Translations under genes and position numbers: made by a program
From: Chryseobacterium gleum
Lineage (GTDB): Bacteria; Bacteroidota; Bacteroidia; Flavobacteriales_D; Crocinitomicaceae
NCBI GenBank assembly: GCA_945897565.1
Contig: CAMDFN010000014.1
Span: 1 to 57,318 of the forward strand
Reading direction: 5' to 3'
Length of the DNA: 57,318 nucleotides
The notes under the pieces: generated by a model
What the model saw: only the letters and a program-made list of their open reading frames with translations
Told to the model about the DNA's origin: nothing
The model's database searches: none
In this document: piece by piece, positions 9,006 to 17,300 of the stretch
How positions within the stretch are numbered: position 1 is the stretch's first letter
Layout: every line of letters begins with the position of its first letter

Positions 9006-10133
9006 TTGACTTCTAAGCTTACACATTTAGGAACATCCATCTTTACCACCATGTCTGCTCTTGCGCAAGAATGTGGTGCAATCAATTTAGCGCAAGGCTT
9101 TCCAAATTTTGAAATTGACCCAAACTTACAAGCCTGTCTAATTGAAGCGGCTCATGCAAATGCGCATCAATATGCACCAATGGCAGGTTTACCCGACTTG
9201 CGCGAGAAAATCTGCTCTTTAGTAAAGAAACAATATAATCGGTCTGTCCAACCCGAGCAAGTCTTGATTACTGCAGGCGCTACACAGGCAATTTTTACGG
9301 CCATACAAGCACTTGTACACGTCGGGGAGCAAGTCATTGTCCTCGACCCCAGTTATGATTGTTACGAAGCCCCTATTCAATTGTCTGGAGCGCATCCTGT
9401 GCGCATTCCATTAGACCACAATTTTAAACCAGACTGGTCTCGCATTGCTGAAGCAATTACGCCAAAAACGAGAATGCTCATTATCAATAATCCGCACAAT
9501 CCGAGCGGTACTATTTGGGATGCGCAGGATTATCTGGCTTTAGAAGCGCTGATGCAAGCGCATCCCCAGCTCATCCTCCTTTCGGATGAAGTATATGAAT
9601 ACATCACTTTTGAAGACGCCTTCAAATCTATCAACGAATATCCGGCAATTTGCGAACGTGCCATTATCGTCTCCTCATTTGGCAAGACCTTTCATATTAC
9701 TGGTTGGAAAGTAGGTTATTTGATCTGTAGTCATGATTTGATGTTGGAAATACATAAGGTGCACCAATTTTTAGTGTTCAGTGTAAATAGCATAGCCCAA
9801 CATGCGCTCTCTGCCTATTTGAATCGTGTTGATGTCAATCTACTTGGTTCATTTTATAAAGAAAAACGCGACCTTTTTCGAGCAGGATTGGCTAATAGCC
9901 GGTTCAATTTGCTCCCGGCACAGGGCAGTTATTTTCAGGTGGCATCTTTTGAAGAGATAGCAGCGCTTTCGGATACCCAGTTTTGTGAAGAATTGACCAT
10001 CAAACACGGTGTTGCAGCCATTCCACTATCTGTATTTAATGCAAATGGAGAAGACCGCAAACTGATCCGCTTTTGTTATGCAAAAACAACAGAAACGCTG
10101 CAGGCAGCAACGGAAAGATTATGCAAGATTTAA
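9006..10133 (+). CDS. ybdL: Methionine aminotransferase (YbdL-like, PLP-dependent, class I/II)
   Basis: A 375-residue fold-type I aminotransferase. The catalytic Lys that binds pyridoxal phosphate is K227 in SSFGKTFHITGWKVGY; NNPHNPSGT and LSDEVYEY are the usual cofactor-pocket motifs. The N-terminal LGTSIFTTMSALAQE and the C-terminal HGVAAIPLSVF align well with E. coli YbdL, which transaminates methionine and other large amino acids. The start is a TTG at 9006, chosen because the family has these residues before the first ATG (9051). The gene overlaps the downstream omega-amidase gene by 13 bases. Together they suggest glutamine-dependent amination of 2-keto-4-methylthiobutyrate, with the by-product removed by the amidase; the substrate is inferred from family and context. 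Confidence 0.88.
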   Translation: MTSKLTHLGTSIFTTMSALAQECGAINLAQGFPNFEIDPNLQACLIEAAHANAHQYAPMAGLPDLREKICSLVKKQYNRSVQPEQVLITAGATQAIFTAIQALVHVGEQVIVLDPSYDCYEAPIQLSGAHPVRIPLDHNFKPDWSRIAEAITPKTRMLIINNPHNPSGTIWDAQDYLALEALMQAHPQLILLSDEVYEYITFEDAFKSINEYPAICERAIIVSSFGKTFHITGWKVGYLICSHDLMLEIHKVHQFLVFSVNSIAQHALSAYLNRVDVNLLGSFYKEKRDLFRAGLANSRFNLLPAQGSYFQVASFEEIAALSDTQFCEELTIKHGVAAIPLSVFNANGEDRKLIRFCYAKTTETLQAATERLCKI

Positions 10134-10891
10134 CAATCGGATTATTCCAGTTTGATCAAGTTTGGCAAGACAAAAAGGCCAACTTTGAGCTTATTGCTAA
10201 ACAATTGACTACTGCACCGAAGCTAGATGTTCTCCTTTTGCCTGAGATGTTTCATACCGGGTTTTCCATGGAAATGAGTTGCGCAGATGATTGGCAACAG
10301 TCAAAAGGCCTTGATTTTTTAAAGAAGCTCTCCCAAAGCCATCAAATGGCTATTTATACTTCATTAATGGTCAAAGATGGTTCAGCTTTTTTCAATCGAG
10401 GTGTCTTTGTATTTCCTGACGGAGAAGTTGTTACTTATGACAAGCGTAAGGCTTTTGGTTTAGGTGGTGAAGACGCCTATTTTCAAACGGGAAATAACGA
10501 AGTGATCGTCAACTATCTTGGTTGGAAGTTGAATCTTCAAATATGTTATGACTTGCGCTTTCCAGAGCTGGTGCGCAACCGTATTACAGAAGAGGGTGCA
10601 GTAGCCTATGACGCAATTCTAAATATTGCCAATTGGCCTCAAAAACGCATCGCGCATTGGGATGCATTGGTGAAAGCACGGGCAATAGAAAATCAATGCT
10701 ACTTTCTAGGATGTAATCGGGTGGGTCAGGATGGCAATCAGCTCGTTTATAATGGCCATAGTCAGGCAGTGGATTTAATGGGCGACTATTTAGTTGCACC
10801 CCACGAACATGAAGGTTTATACGTTGTTATTTGCTCAGGCTCAACACTCAAGGAAGGACGAAAAATGCTTCCTTTTTTGAAGGATGCCTAG
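10121..10891 (+). CDS. Omega-amidase / nitrilase-family amidohydrolase (YafV-like)
   Basis: A 256-residue carbon-nitrogen hydrolase with the complete Glu-Lys-Cys triad: E42 in LLLPEMFHTGF, K108 in YDKRKAFG and C142 in ICYDLRFPEL. RAIENQCYFLGCNRVG and GHSQAVDLMG are further family marks. The closest family I recognise is YafV/NIT2, which hydrolyses alpha-ketoglutaramate to 2-oxoglutarate and ammonia. That product arises when glutamine is the amino donor for a transaminase, so the overlap with the aminotransferase gene makes chemical sense. The start was placed at ATG 10121, inside the end of the upstream gene, because the protein then begins with the standard nitrilase strand (LTIGLFQFD). Cytoplasmic. 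Confidence 0.88.
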   Translation: MQDLTIGLFQFDQVWQDKKANFELIAKQLTTAPKLDVLLLPEMFHTGFSMEMSCADDWQQSKGLDFLKKLSQSHQMAIYTSLMVKDGSAFFNRGVFVFPDGEVVTYDKRKAFGLGGEDAYFQTGNNEVIVNYLGWKLNLQICYDLRFPELVRNRITEEGAVAYDAILNIANWPQKRIAHWDALVKARAIENQCYFLGCNRVGQDGNQLVYNGHSQAVDLMGDYLVAPHEHEGLYVVICSGSTLKEGRKMLPFLKDA

Positions 10892-10906
10892 AAATCACTA
10901 TCTTTA
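10875..10906 (+). promoter_or_regulatory. Candidate promoter: TTTTTG, 19 bases, TATCTTTA
   Basis: A TTG at 10877-10879 (-33 box) is separated by 19 bases from TATCTTTA at 10899-10906, one mismatch from the Bacteroidota -7 box TAnnTTTG. It lies 18 bases before ATG 10925 and partly inside the end of the amidase gene. Together with the terminator after 12745 it would make the secreted protein its own transcription unit. Confidence 0.5.
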
Positions 10907-10924
10907 TTACAAAATTACTTGAAA

Positions 10925-12745
10925 ATGAAAAAAATTATACTCTTTGTAAGCGCAATTGCCTCTGTAGCTTATGCTCAAAAAGCACCGCGTATCCAGACCT
11001 TCCAGGAATTAGTAAAAGCGCCTAAAGTTGCTACTGAGCTGCCCGCTGACGACAAAATCCTTGGTGTAACCCTTTGGTCTGACGATTTTTCAACCCCAGC
11101 AAATTGGACCCTCGACAACTCTGGTCAGAGCGGCATAGAGTTCGGATGGAATATCAACGCAACCAATGACGGTTGGTGGTCAAACAATGGCATCACTTCT
11201 ACTTCTGGTGGCAACTACGCTGAGTTAGTAAATGGTGACCCAACTGCATCTCCTGCAACACAAGCCCTGAACGTAGTTTACACCCTCACAACTGCGCAAC
11301 CAATCGATATCGCAACTTTGGGCGGCAACAACCAAGTTTCTTTGCAATTTCAACAATACGGTGCGCGTTTCAACGACCTTCAAGAAATGCAAATTTCTAC
11401 TGATGGCATCACATGGGTTACTGTAGGCAATAACCAAGACAAACCAGTTTTGTCTTCAGCAGGCGGTTCTGCATATGCCAATCCAGATACAAAAATCATC
11501 AATTTAGCTACTTTTTTAACGGCAACTCCAAGCCCAATTTGGATTCGTTTCTCTTGGACTACCGGTTTTCCTGCGTCAGCTACAAACCCGAACGTTTGGG
11601 TAACTTATGGTTGGTATATCGACGACGTTAAAATCGTTACAAACCCTACCAACGATCTTTCTGTCACTTCTACTTTCTGGGGTTCAGTTGGTTTACCTTA
11701 TTTCCAAATCCCTGACGAGCAAGTAACCGAAATCGGTTTTGCTGCAGACGTATTTAACGGCGGTGTCAATACACAAACAAACGTGAAATTGAACATCAAT
11801 GCCAACAACGGCGCCTGGACAGGTTCTTCTGCACCGGTGAGCATTATTGCGCTTGATACCGCAGCTATTGAACTCACCACATTCTATACTCCACCTGCAA
11901 CTCCCGGTAATATTTCAATTACACGCACCATTACCGCAGACTCAACAGACGATATTCCAGCAAATAACGTGATGACCAACATCGATTTTGCAGTAACTGA
12001 CTTCATTTATGCCCGTGACAACGGCACCCCTTCAGGCAGTACTTCTAACGGTACAGATGGTTTTGAATCAGGCAACCTTTTTGATGTTTTCCAAGATGCA
12101 ACACTTAAAGCGATCAATGTTCGTCTGCCAGGTGGCGCTAATGGTGCTACGCTTGGAACTGAAATTTTCGTGAAGTTATATTCAGTGGATGCCACAACAG
12201 GCGACTTCGTTTTTGAATCCGAGTCTGCGCCACTTGTATTGGCTGCCAACAACCTCAATGTCAATATGGTGATGGAGCTTGACCCATACGTAGATGTATT
12301 TGCCGGCACAACATATTTGGCTGCAGTAGGTGCATACTCTACTGGTTTACGTGTTTCTAATGCAGGTAAGTCAGAACCACAAACTACATTCTTCTTAGAT
12401 ATGGCCGACAACACTTGGTACTACTCAACCAATACGCCAATGGTTCGCATGAACTTCGACCCAATTTTGAATGTTGCTGAACAAACTGAATTGAGCCAAG
12501 CGGTAGTCATGCCAAACCCTACAGCTGCAAATGCTGCTTTGCGTTTTGATTTGAAAAACACGAGTGATGTCAATATCGTAGTAACAGACCTTACGGGTAA
12601 GGTTATGCAATCAAATACCCTTGCGCAGTTGGCAGCAGGTGCACAAGAAATCACTTTAGCTTCAGAACAATGGGCTGCAGGCATCTATACGGTGAGCATT
12701 ACTTCAAACGGCAGCACACTTACTAAGAAATTCGTAAAACGTTAA
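10925..12745 (+). CDS. Secreted T9SS cargo protein with type A sorting domain
   Basis: A 606-residue protein with a signal peptide (MKKIILFVSAIASVAYAQ). Residues about 40-240 form a beta-sandwich of the kind often found in T9SS cargo, closing on WYIDDVKIVTNP. The middle region (about 245-510) contains two more beta-rich domains. The last 80 residues are a type A T9SS sorting domain: VMPNPTAANAALRF, then VTDLTGKVMQ, AAGIYTVSI and a final TKKFVKR. The protein should be exported and attached to the cell surface or released after CTD cleavage. No catalytic motif is visible, so its job (binding, adhesion) is open. ATG 10925 is preferred over the TTG two codons earlier because it gives a standard signal peptide. 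It has its own candidate promoter and a strong terminator. Confidence 0.85.
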   Translation: MKKIILFVSAIASVAYAQKAPRIQTFQELVKAPKVATELPADDKILGVTLWSDDFSTPANWTLDNSGQSGIEFGWNINATNDGWWSNNGITSTSGGNYAELVNGDPTASPATQALNVVYTLTTAQPIDIATLGGNNQVSLQFQQYGARFNDLQEMQISTDGITWVTVGNNQDKPVLSSAGGSAYANPDTKIINLATFLTATPSPIWIRFSWTTGFPASATNPNVWVTYGWYIDDVKIVTNPTNDLSVTSTFWGSVGLPYFQIPDEQVTEIGFAADVFNGGVNTQTNVKLNINANNGAWTGSSAPVSIIALDTAAIELTTFYTPPATPGNISITRTITADSTDDIPANNVMTNIDFAVTDFIYARDNGTPSGSTSNGTDGFESGNLFDVFQDATLKAINVRLPGGANGATLGTEIFVKLYSVDATTGDFVFESESAPLVLAANNLNVNMVMELDPYVDVFAGTTYLAAVGAYSTGLRVSNAGKSEPQTTFFLDMADNTWYYSTNTPMVRMNFDPILNVAEQTELSQAVVMPNPTAANAALRFDLKNTSDVNIVVTDLTGKVMQSNTLAQLAAGAQEITLASEQWAAGIYTVSITSNGSTLTKKFVKR

Positions 12746-12765
12746 TTTCTTTTAAATTAAATTTG

Positions 12766-12790
12766 AAAAGCCGGGCAACCGGCTTTTTTT
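12766..12790 (+). terminator. Rho-independent terminator with GCAA tetraloop
   Basis: A perfect 9-base-pair stem (AAAAGCCGG with CCGGCTTTT) is closed by a GCAA (GNRA-type) tetraloop and followed by a T run. It sits 20 bases after the secreted-protein stop and ends only six bases before the next ATG. The T run may also mark where transcription of the following gene begins. Confidence 0.88.
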
Positions 12791-12796
12791 GTACAT

Positions 12797-13225
12797 ATGA
12801 GTTTTGAATATGGATATTTAGGCTTGTTTTTAGCTAGCTTTTTAGCAGCAACTATTTTGCCTGTGGCTTCAGAAATATTTCTGACAACCATGTTATTGAT
12901 GGGTTTTGAGCCCTGGACCTGCATTGCTGTGGCCACAACAGGTAACACAACAGGTGCCTGGCTGAACTACGGAATTGGCTATTTAGGCAAACCAGCTTGG
13001 CTTCAAAAATTGGGGGCCAAGCAAGAGGCAATTGATCGTTGGCAAGGTCAAATACAGCGCCATGGAAGTTGGATGGCATTGCTGTGTTGGCTTCCGTTAA
13101 TTGGAGATGTCATCGGCATTGCATTGGGTTTCTTTCGGGCACCATGGCTACCTACATTTCTTTTGATGGGAGTCGGGAAGCTGTTTCGCTATTTATTGGT
13201 GTGGGCAGGCTATTCTCTTTGGTAA
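12797..13225 (+). CDS. YqaA-family inner-membrane protein (DedA-like/SNARE-associated)
   Basis: A 142-residue integral membrane protein. Hydrophobic segments lie at about residues 8-35, 43-60, 88-110 and 118-140. The motifs LPVASEIFLTTML near the start, GNTTGAWLNYGIGYLG in the middle and WLPLIGDVIGIALGFFR near the end match the YqaA branch of the DedA-like superfamily, whose better-known members act as lipid scramblases or undecaprenyl-phosphate translocases. The function of YqaA itself is unknown. It begins right after a terminator, so it probably has its own promoter. Its last 16 bases overlap the end of the protease gene on the other strand. Confidence 0.8.
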   Translation: MSFEYGYLGLFLASFLAATILPVASEIFLTTMLLMGFEPWTCIAVATTGNTTGAWLNYGIGYLGKPAWLQKLGAKQEAIDRWQGQIQRHGSWMALLCWLPLIGDVIGIALGFFRAPWLPTFLLMGVGKLFRYLLVWAGYSLW

Positions 13226-14691
13226 GCCTTTAGGTATTCCAAAAATGGATCGCGTTGTTCAATGATATCTTCTCTTGTGGCCTTGATGAGCACATCTGGA
13301 TTTATCGCCGAAAGCATACGTTCTTGTATATGAAAAGGCGTAAATTTTAAGGTGGCCACCATGACATCTAGGTGCGCATTTTTCAGTGTAATAATTGCCG
13401 GATTTCCGAAAGTTCCGCCCATGCCGCCCATACAAGGCGATCCTAGTATTTTGCCGCGTTCGATGTGTTTGAACCATGCTGCAAAAAGAACAGAAGCAGA
13501 CATTGAATTGCCATTTACAACTAGGTTACACTCACCTTCGAACACATAATTGCGGTCGTTTTCAGGAATGTAATCATATAAAATTGTCTGGGTGGCCCCT
13601 TTAGGCAGTTTATAAAAATCATATTCTTTTGAGATGAGCCCGTATGGATAGACATTTTTAGCACGGTTTTCGAACTGTATTTGCTGCATTGGACTTAGTA
13701 AGGCAAAGCGATCGTAATTACTGCGTTTGTAGAGGTAATTTGTTTTTACCGCGGCTTGTTTGGTATTTATATAGCTAAAGAGATACTCTTCGGCACGCAA
13801 AAGCCCGCCGAGATTGTTGCGCAGATCGATAAAAATGGCCTTACAGCGGCGTTTTTGTACTTCGTCAAAAAAAGCATCGATTTGCTTTTTGTACAAGTTA
13901 AGCGAAAGCGGCTGGAAGGATTCGACGACTAAAACCCCATTGTTATTTTGATCAAATGAGTAATGAACTTCATCTTCTTTGCTCGAGAAAAGACCGGCTA
14001 AAAAGTATTTCCACGAGGTGCTGTAGGCGATGTCTTTAAGGAGTGTATCTCCTGCGGGGGTCACCATTTGTACTTTAGCGCTTTTAGCGCGCCTTAAATC
14101 CATGGAAAGCAGATTGTAGACCACTCCGATATATTCGCTGGCCACCTCTTCTTTTGCTGCTGTAGCATCGCCTTCACTTAAACTCAGGGTCAAGGCGTAT
14201 GCATACAATTGCGCGATGCTAAAATTATCTATTTGTAGGAGTTCAGCGCCAATGATGAAGTCTGGGCTGTAGGCCCCGCTGATATAAAATTTGTCCTTGA
14301 TTGTTTCCACAAAAAACGGCAGTACTTTTCGCTGGCCATTGACTTCGTATAGGAATTGTTTGGGATTGATGCCGGTATGTGAATCTTTGAGTGCAAAAAG
14401 ATAGGTATTCACGATGAGCGTAAAATCAAATACACTTAAGGGTTTGGTGACTTTAGATTTGGCGAGTTTATACGCCTCACTGAGGTCGTTTATGCTTCCG
14501 TAGTAGGTCGGATTAGGATGTGTTTCTAAAATGTGTTTGTGCAACTGAGCTAAATCTGCTTGCATGGCCTCTGGACATAAAAATGTAAGTGCTGCAAGTT
14601 CTTTTTTGGGCCTAAAGGTGCTTTGGCAGTCTTGTGCAAAGCCCATTGTGCAATAGAGAAAAATAATAGCAAAAGAAGTCCATTGACGCAT
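13210..14691 (-). CDS. S41-family (C-terminal processing-like) peptidase, exported
   Basis: A 493-residue protein with a signal peptide (MRQWTSFAIIFLYCTMGFAQ). The C-terminal half carries the S41 core: IFIDLRNNLGG (the strand-turn before the active site) and NGNSMSASVLFAAW, where the Ser in SMSAS is the expected nucleophile, followed by RGKILGSPCMGGMGG. The Lys that follows the Ser in CtpA-type enzymes is not obvious, because the usual GxxTxGK segment here reads GSPCMGGMGGTFGN. No clear PDZ domain is visible; the N-terminal half is probably a helical S41 prodomain. ATG 14691 is preferred over a TTG two codons upstream. Converges on and overlaps the YqaA gene. Likely periplasmic or surface, substrate unknown. 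Confidence 0.8.
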   Translation of the reverse strand: MRQWTSFAIIFLYCTMGFAQDCQSTFRPKKELAALTFLCPEAMQADLAQLHKHILETHPNPTYYGSINDLSEAYKLAKSKVTKPLSVFDFTLIVNTYLFALKDSHTGINPKQFLYEVNGQRKVLPFFVETIKDKFYISGAYSPDFIIGAELLQIDNFSIAQLYAYALTLSLSEGDATAAKEEVASEYIGVVYNLLSMDLRRAKSAKVQMVTPAGDTLLKDIAYSTSWKYFLAGLFSSKEDEVHYSFDQNNNGVLVVESFQPLSLNLYKKQIDAFFDEVQKRRCKAIFIDLRNNLGGLLRAEEYLFSYINTKQAAVKTNYLYKRSNYDRFALLSPMQQIQFENRAKNVYPYGLISKEYDFYKLPKGATQTILYDYIPENDRNYVFEGECNLVVNGNSMSASVLFAAWFKHIERGKILGSPCMGGMGGTFGNPAIITLKNAHLDVMVATLKFTPFHIQERMLSAINPDVLIKATREDIIEQRDPFLEYLKAYQRE

Positions 14692-14713
14692 GCGCAATTC
14701 TACGAGATTGTTT

Positions 14714-14721
14714 TAAATTTG
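14714..14721 (+). promoter_or_regulatory. Promoter -7 box TAAATTTG
   Basis: A perfect TAnnTTTG match, seven bases before ATG 14729, in the 37-base divergent gap between the S41 protease and the small lipoprotein. No good -33 TTTG is seen at the usual distance. On the other strand TAGAATTG (14695-14702) is a one-mismatch match just before the protease start. Confidence 0.55.
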
Positions 14722-14728
14722 TTCAGTA

Positions 14729-14995
14729 ATGAGCCTCATAAAATTAAGCATTTCTTTTTTTGCCGCAGCCGCAATCTTCTCGTCTTGTTCTCAGCCTGAG
14801 CAAGCCCAATGTGCATGCCTCAAGCAAGCTCAAAAAGTCAATCGCCTCTCAGAGGTCATTTGGTCTTCAAATGCCACTCACAACGACACCCTTTTATTGA
14901 AAAAAGCACTTCAAAAAAAGCAGGCTATTTGCAAAAAATTAGAACAAAGCGCTCCTGAAGCCCTACAAAATTTAAAAGAGGCATGTCCACAGTAA
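14729..14995 (+). CDS. Small putative lipoprotein
   Basis: An 88-residue protein with an N-terminal hydrophobic segment ending in the lipobox IFSSC, with the acylated Cys at residue 20. The mature part (about 68 residues) is mostly helical and has four more Cys residues, including CAC soon after the lipobox and a C-terminal CPQ. I do not recognise a named family. It is predicted to be anchored to the outer membrane facing the periplasm. It may be cotranscribed with the SDR gene that starts 8 bases after its stop (or overlaps it by 13 bases if the alternative start is used). Confidence 0.7.
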   Translation: MSLIKLSISFFAAAAIFSSCSQPEQAQCACLKQAQKVNRLSEVIWSSNATHNDTLLLKKALQKKQAICKKLEQSAPEALQNLKEACPQ

Positions 14996-15003
14996 GAGAC
15001 GAC

Positions 15004-15885
15004 ATGCCAACTGTGCTTATTGCTGGCGGCTCTGGCCTCATTGGCGGTCAACTCATACGTCATTTCAAAGACCGCGGCTTCAGAGTTTATAAACTCACGC
15101 GTAAGCCGACCAAACAGGGCCATATCTTTTGGAACCCACAACAAGAGAAGATCAGCACCGGGAAGCTAGCAAAAATCGATATATTAGTCAATCTTGCAGG
15201 AGAAAACATTGGTGCAAAGCGCTGGACAACCGATCGAAAAGCTCAAATTTTGTCTTCTCGAGTGCAAAGCACCGATTTTTTAGCAACGCTTATCCCACAA
15301 ATGACCAACCTCAAATACTATATTGGTGCATCAGGTGTGAATTGTTACGAAGATTTACCTGGTAAAATATATAGAGAAGAAGAACCTTACGGATCCGATT
15401 TTTTGGCAATTGTAGTCAAAGAATGGGAGGCCGCACATCAACGCGTTCTTAGTCAAGTCTCTGGATCGATACTCCGTATTTCAATGGTGTTGTCTAGACA
15501 CGGCGGTTCTTTACATCTGATGAAGCAACCTATCAAATGGGGTATAGGCGCAGCAATTGGGTCAGGTAAGCAAAGTAGCCCTTGGGTACACATCGATGAT
15601 TTATGTCGTATGGTATTATTTGCTTGCGATAACCGATTGGTGGGTACTTACAATATCCTCGGCGCAAATTCCACTAATCTTGAAATGACGACGCGCTTGG
15701 CTAAATGGTTGAAAAGACCACTTTTCATGCCGAATATCCCCGCCTACGTTCTGCGCTTCTTGCTTGGCGAGCGCGCTATTTTAGTCTTGGCAGATCTCAA
15801 GGCCAGCAATCAAAAAATTAAAGACACTGGCTTTACTTTCAAATACACATCGCTAGAAAGCACCTTTAAATCCTTCTTTAAATAG
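15004..15885 (+). CDS. TIGR01777-family SDR / epimerase-like protein (YfcH-like)
   Basis: A 293-residue extended short-chain dehydrogenase-like protein. The dinucleotide-binding loop AGGSGLIGGQLI lies at the N-terminus, ILVNLAGENIGAKRWT in the middle, and SGVNCYED replaces the usual catalytic Ser/Tyr region, as is typical of this family. LRISMVLSRHGG and the tail PAYVLRFLLGERAILVL are further family marks. Cofactor probably NADP; the physiological substrate of the family is unknown, though YfcH relatives are often encoded near cell-division or envelope genes. An ATG at 14983, inside the end of the lipoprotein gene and preceded by AAAGAGG, is an alternative start adding seven residues. I chose 15004 because the Rossmann strand then starts at once, as in relatives. 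Confidence 0.82.
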   Translation: MPTVLIAGGSGLIGGQLIRHFKDRGFRVYKLTRKPTKQGHIFWNPQQEKISTGKLAKIDILVNLAGENIGAKRWTTDRKAQILSSRVQSTDFLATLIPQMTNLKYYIGASGVNCYEDLPGKIYREEEPYGSDFLAIVVKEWEAAHQRVLSQVSGSILRISMVLSRHGGSLHLMKQPIKWGIGAAIGSGKQSSPWVHIDDLCRMVLFACDNRLVGTYNILGANSTNLEMTTRLAKWLKRPLFMPNIPAYVLRFLLGERAILVLADLKASNQKIKDTGFTFKYTSLESTFKSFFK

Positions 15886-15892
15886 CCTTAAC

Positions 15893-15919
15893 GCCTAATT
15901 CACATTAGGCCCTTATTTT
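15893..15919 (+). terminator. Possible terminator hairpin
   Basis: A perfect 7-base-pair stem (GCCTAAT with ATTAGGC) with a TCAC loop is followed by CCTTATTTT. It lies 7 bases after the SDR stop. The stem is AT-rich and the T run interrupted, so termination may be weak. Confidence 0.45.
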
Positions 15920-15974
15920 CACCGCAGGTCGTTTTTCAAAAAGAAAAATAAGTACTTTCAAAATAAAATCGCGG

Positions 15975-17300
15975 ATGAAAAAAAAGGAAAAAATCTTTGT
16001 ATTAGACACGTCTGTTCTTTTACATGACTTCGATGCTATTGTCAATTTCGAAGAGAATTATGTGGCCATTCCCATCACTGTACTCGAAGAACTCGATAAA
16101 TTCAAAATTGGCAATGACACCAAGAATTTCTCTGCAAGGGAGGTCATTCGGTTTATCGATAAACTCTCCGGAAGTGGTTCGCTACAAGAATGGATTGCTT
16201 TGGGGAAAGGACTTGGCAAATTTAAAGTTGCCATGGACGAACAACCTACTGGATTGAATGCAGAGAAAGTCTATGCCATTGGCAAAAACGACCATAAAAT
16301 TATCAATGCAGCACTTAGTTTAATAGAGCAAGAGCCAAAGAGATCGGTCATTTTAGTGACCAAAGACATCAACTTGCGCATCAAAGCAAAGGCATTAGGC
16401 GTAATAGCAGAAGACTACGCGACAGGTAAAGTCAATGCAGCTGAAATACATTCCGCCGGTAAATACGGAGTAGATGGAATTGATTCAGATGTGATCCGCG
16501 AAATTTTTACCCGAGGCAGCATTGAAGAAAATGGTTTGCTGGGCGATAAAAAAGTAACGAATGGGTATTATATCCTCAAGAACGGAAAGACTTCATCTCT
16601 CGCCTTTTATAATCACCATACCGATCAGCTTGAGCGCATAGAAAAGGAGTTTGTTTACGGAATCAAGCCAAAAAATGCAGAGCAGGCATTTGCTTTTCAT
16701 GCACTTCTCAATCCTGATGTTAAATTGGTTGCCATGCAAGGAGTTGCAGGAACAGGCAAAACATTACTTGCCTTAGCTTCAGCTCTCGAACAAAATAAAA
16801 AATTCAATCAGATCATCCTAGCGCGGCCTTTAGTACCGCTTTCCAACAAAGAGATTGGATTTTTACCTGGTGACGCAGACGATAAAATTGGCCCCTATAT
16901 GGAACCTCTTTGGGATAACCTCAAGTTTATCAAGTCTCAGTTCGGAGAAAATGAAAAGAAATACAAGGCGATCCTAGAAATGGAACAAACCAAAAGAATT
17001 GTCATTACTCCACTTGCATTTATTCGGGGCCGTAGCCTGAGCAATATCATGTTCATTGTCGATGAGGCACAAAATCTCACACCGCACGAGGTCAAAACAA
17101 TTATTACGCGCGCAGGAGAGAACACTAAAATTGTATTCACAGGAGATGTACATCAGATAGACACCCCGTATTTAGACGAAAATAGTAATGGTTTGGCATA
17201 CCTTATTGATCGCTTGAAAGGCCAGCCTTTGTTTGCACATGTTCGTTTGGAAAAAGGAGAACGGTCTGAGCTTGCGAATTTGGCCAATGAACTCTTATAG
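15975..17300 (+). CDS. PIN-PhoH family ATPase/ribonuclease
   Basis: A 441-residue two-domain protein. Residues 1 to about 150 form a PIN nuclease domain: FVLDTSVLLHD with acidic D11, then VLEELDKFK, and a later VTKDINLR with a further acidic residue. Residues about 240-441 form a PhoH ATPase: Walker A GVAGTGKTLLAL (about 256-264), PLGF-type region ARPLVPLSNKEIGFLPG and Walker B IMFIVDEAQN (about 358-367). This PIN-PhoH fusion (PhoH2/YlaK type) has been shown in actinobacteria to combine RNA unwinding and cleavage. The role here is probably RNA turnover, but that is by family only. Cytoplasmic. It is a single gene between a weak terminator and a convergent methyltransferase with which its stop overlaps by 6 bases. 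Confidence 0.88.
   Translation: MKKKEKIFVLDTSVLLHDFDAIVNFEENYVAIPITVLEELDKFKIGNDTKNFSAREVIRFIDKLSGSGSLQEWIALGKGLGKFKVAMDEQPTGLNAEKVYAIGKNDHKIINAALSLIEQEPKRSVILVTKDINLRIKAKALGVIAEDYATGKVNAAEIHSAGKYGVDGIDSDVIREIFTRGSIEENGLLGDKKVTNGYYILKNGKTSSLAFYNHHTDQLERIEKEFVYGIKPKNAEQAFAFHALLNPDVKLVAMQGVAGTGKTLLALASALEQNKKFNQIILARPLVPLSNKEIGFLPGDADDKIGPYMEPLWDNLKFIKSQFGENEKKYKAILEMEQTKRIVITPLAFIRGRSLSNIMFIVDEAQNLTPHEVKTIITRAGENTKIVFTGDVHQIDTPYLDENSNGLAYLIDRLKGQPLFAHVRLEKGERSELANLANELL

Noticed and set aside
10073-10120. Longer start for the omega-amidase
   Set aside because: The family begins with the strand at ATG 10121; the extra residues lie inside the aminotransferase gene and resemble no homologue.
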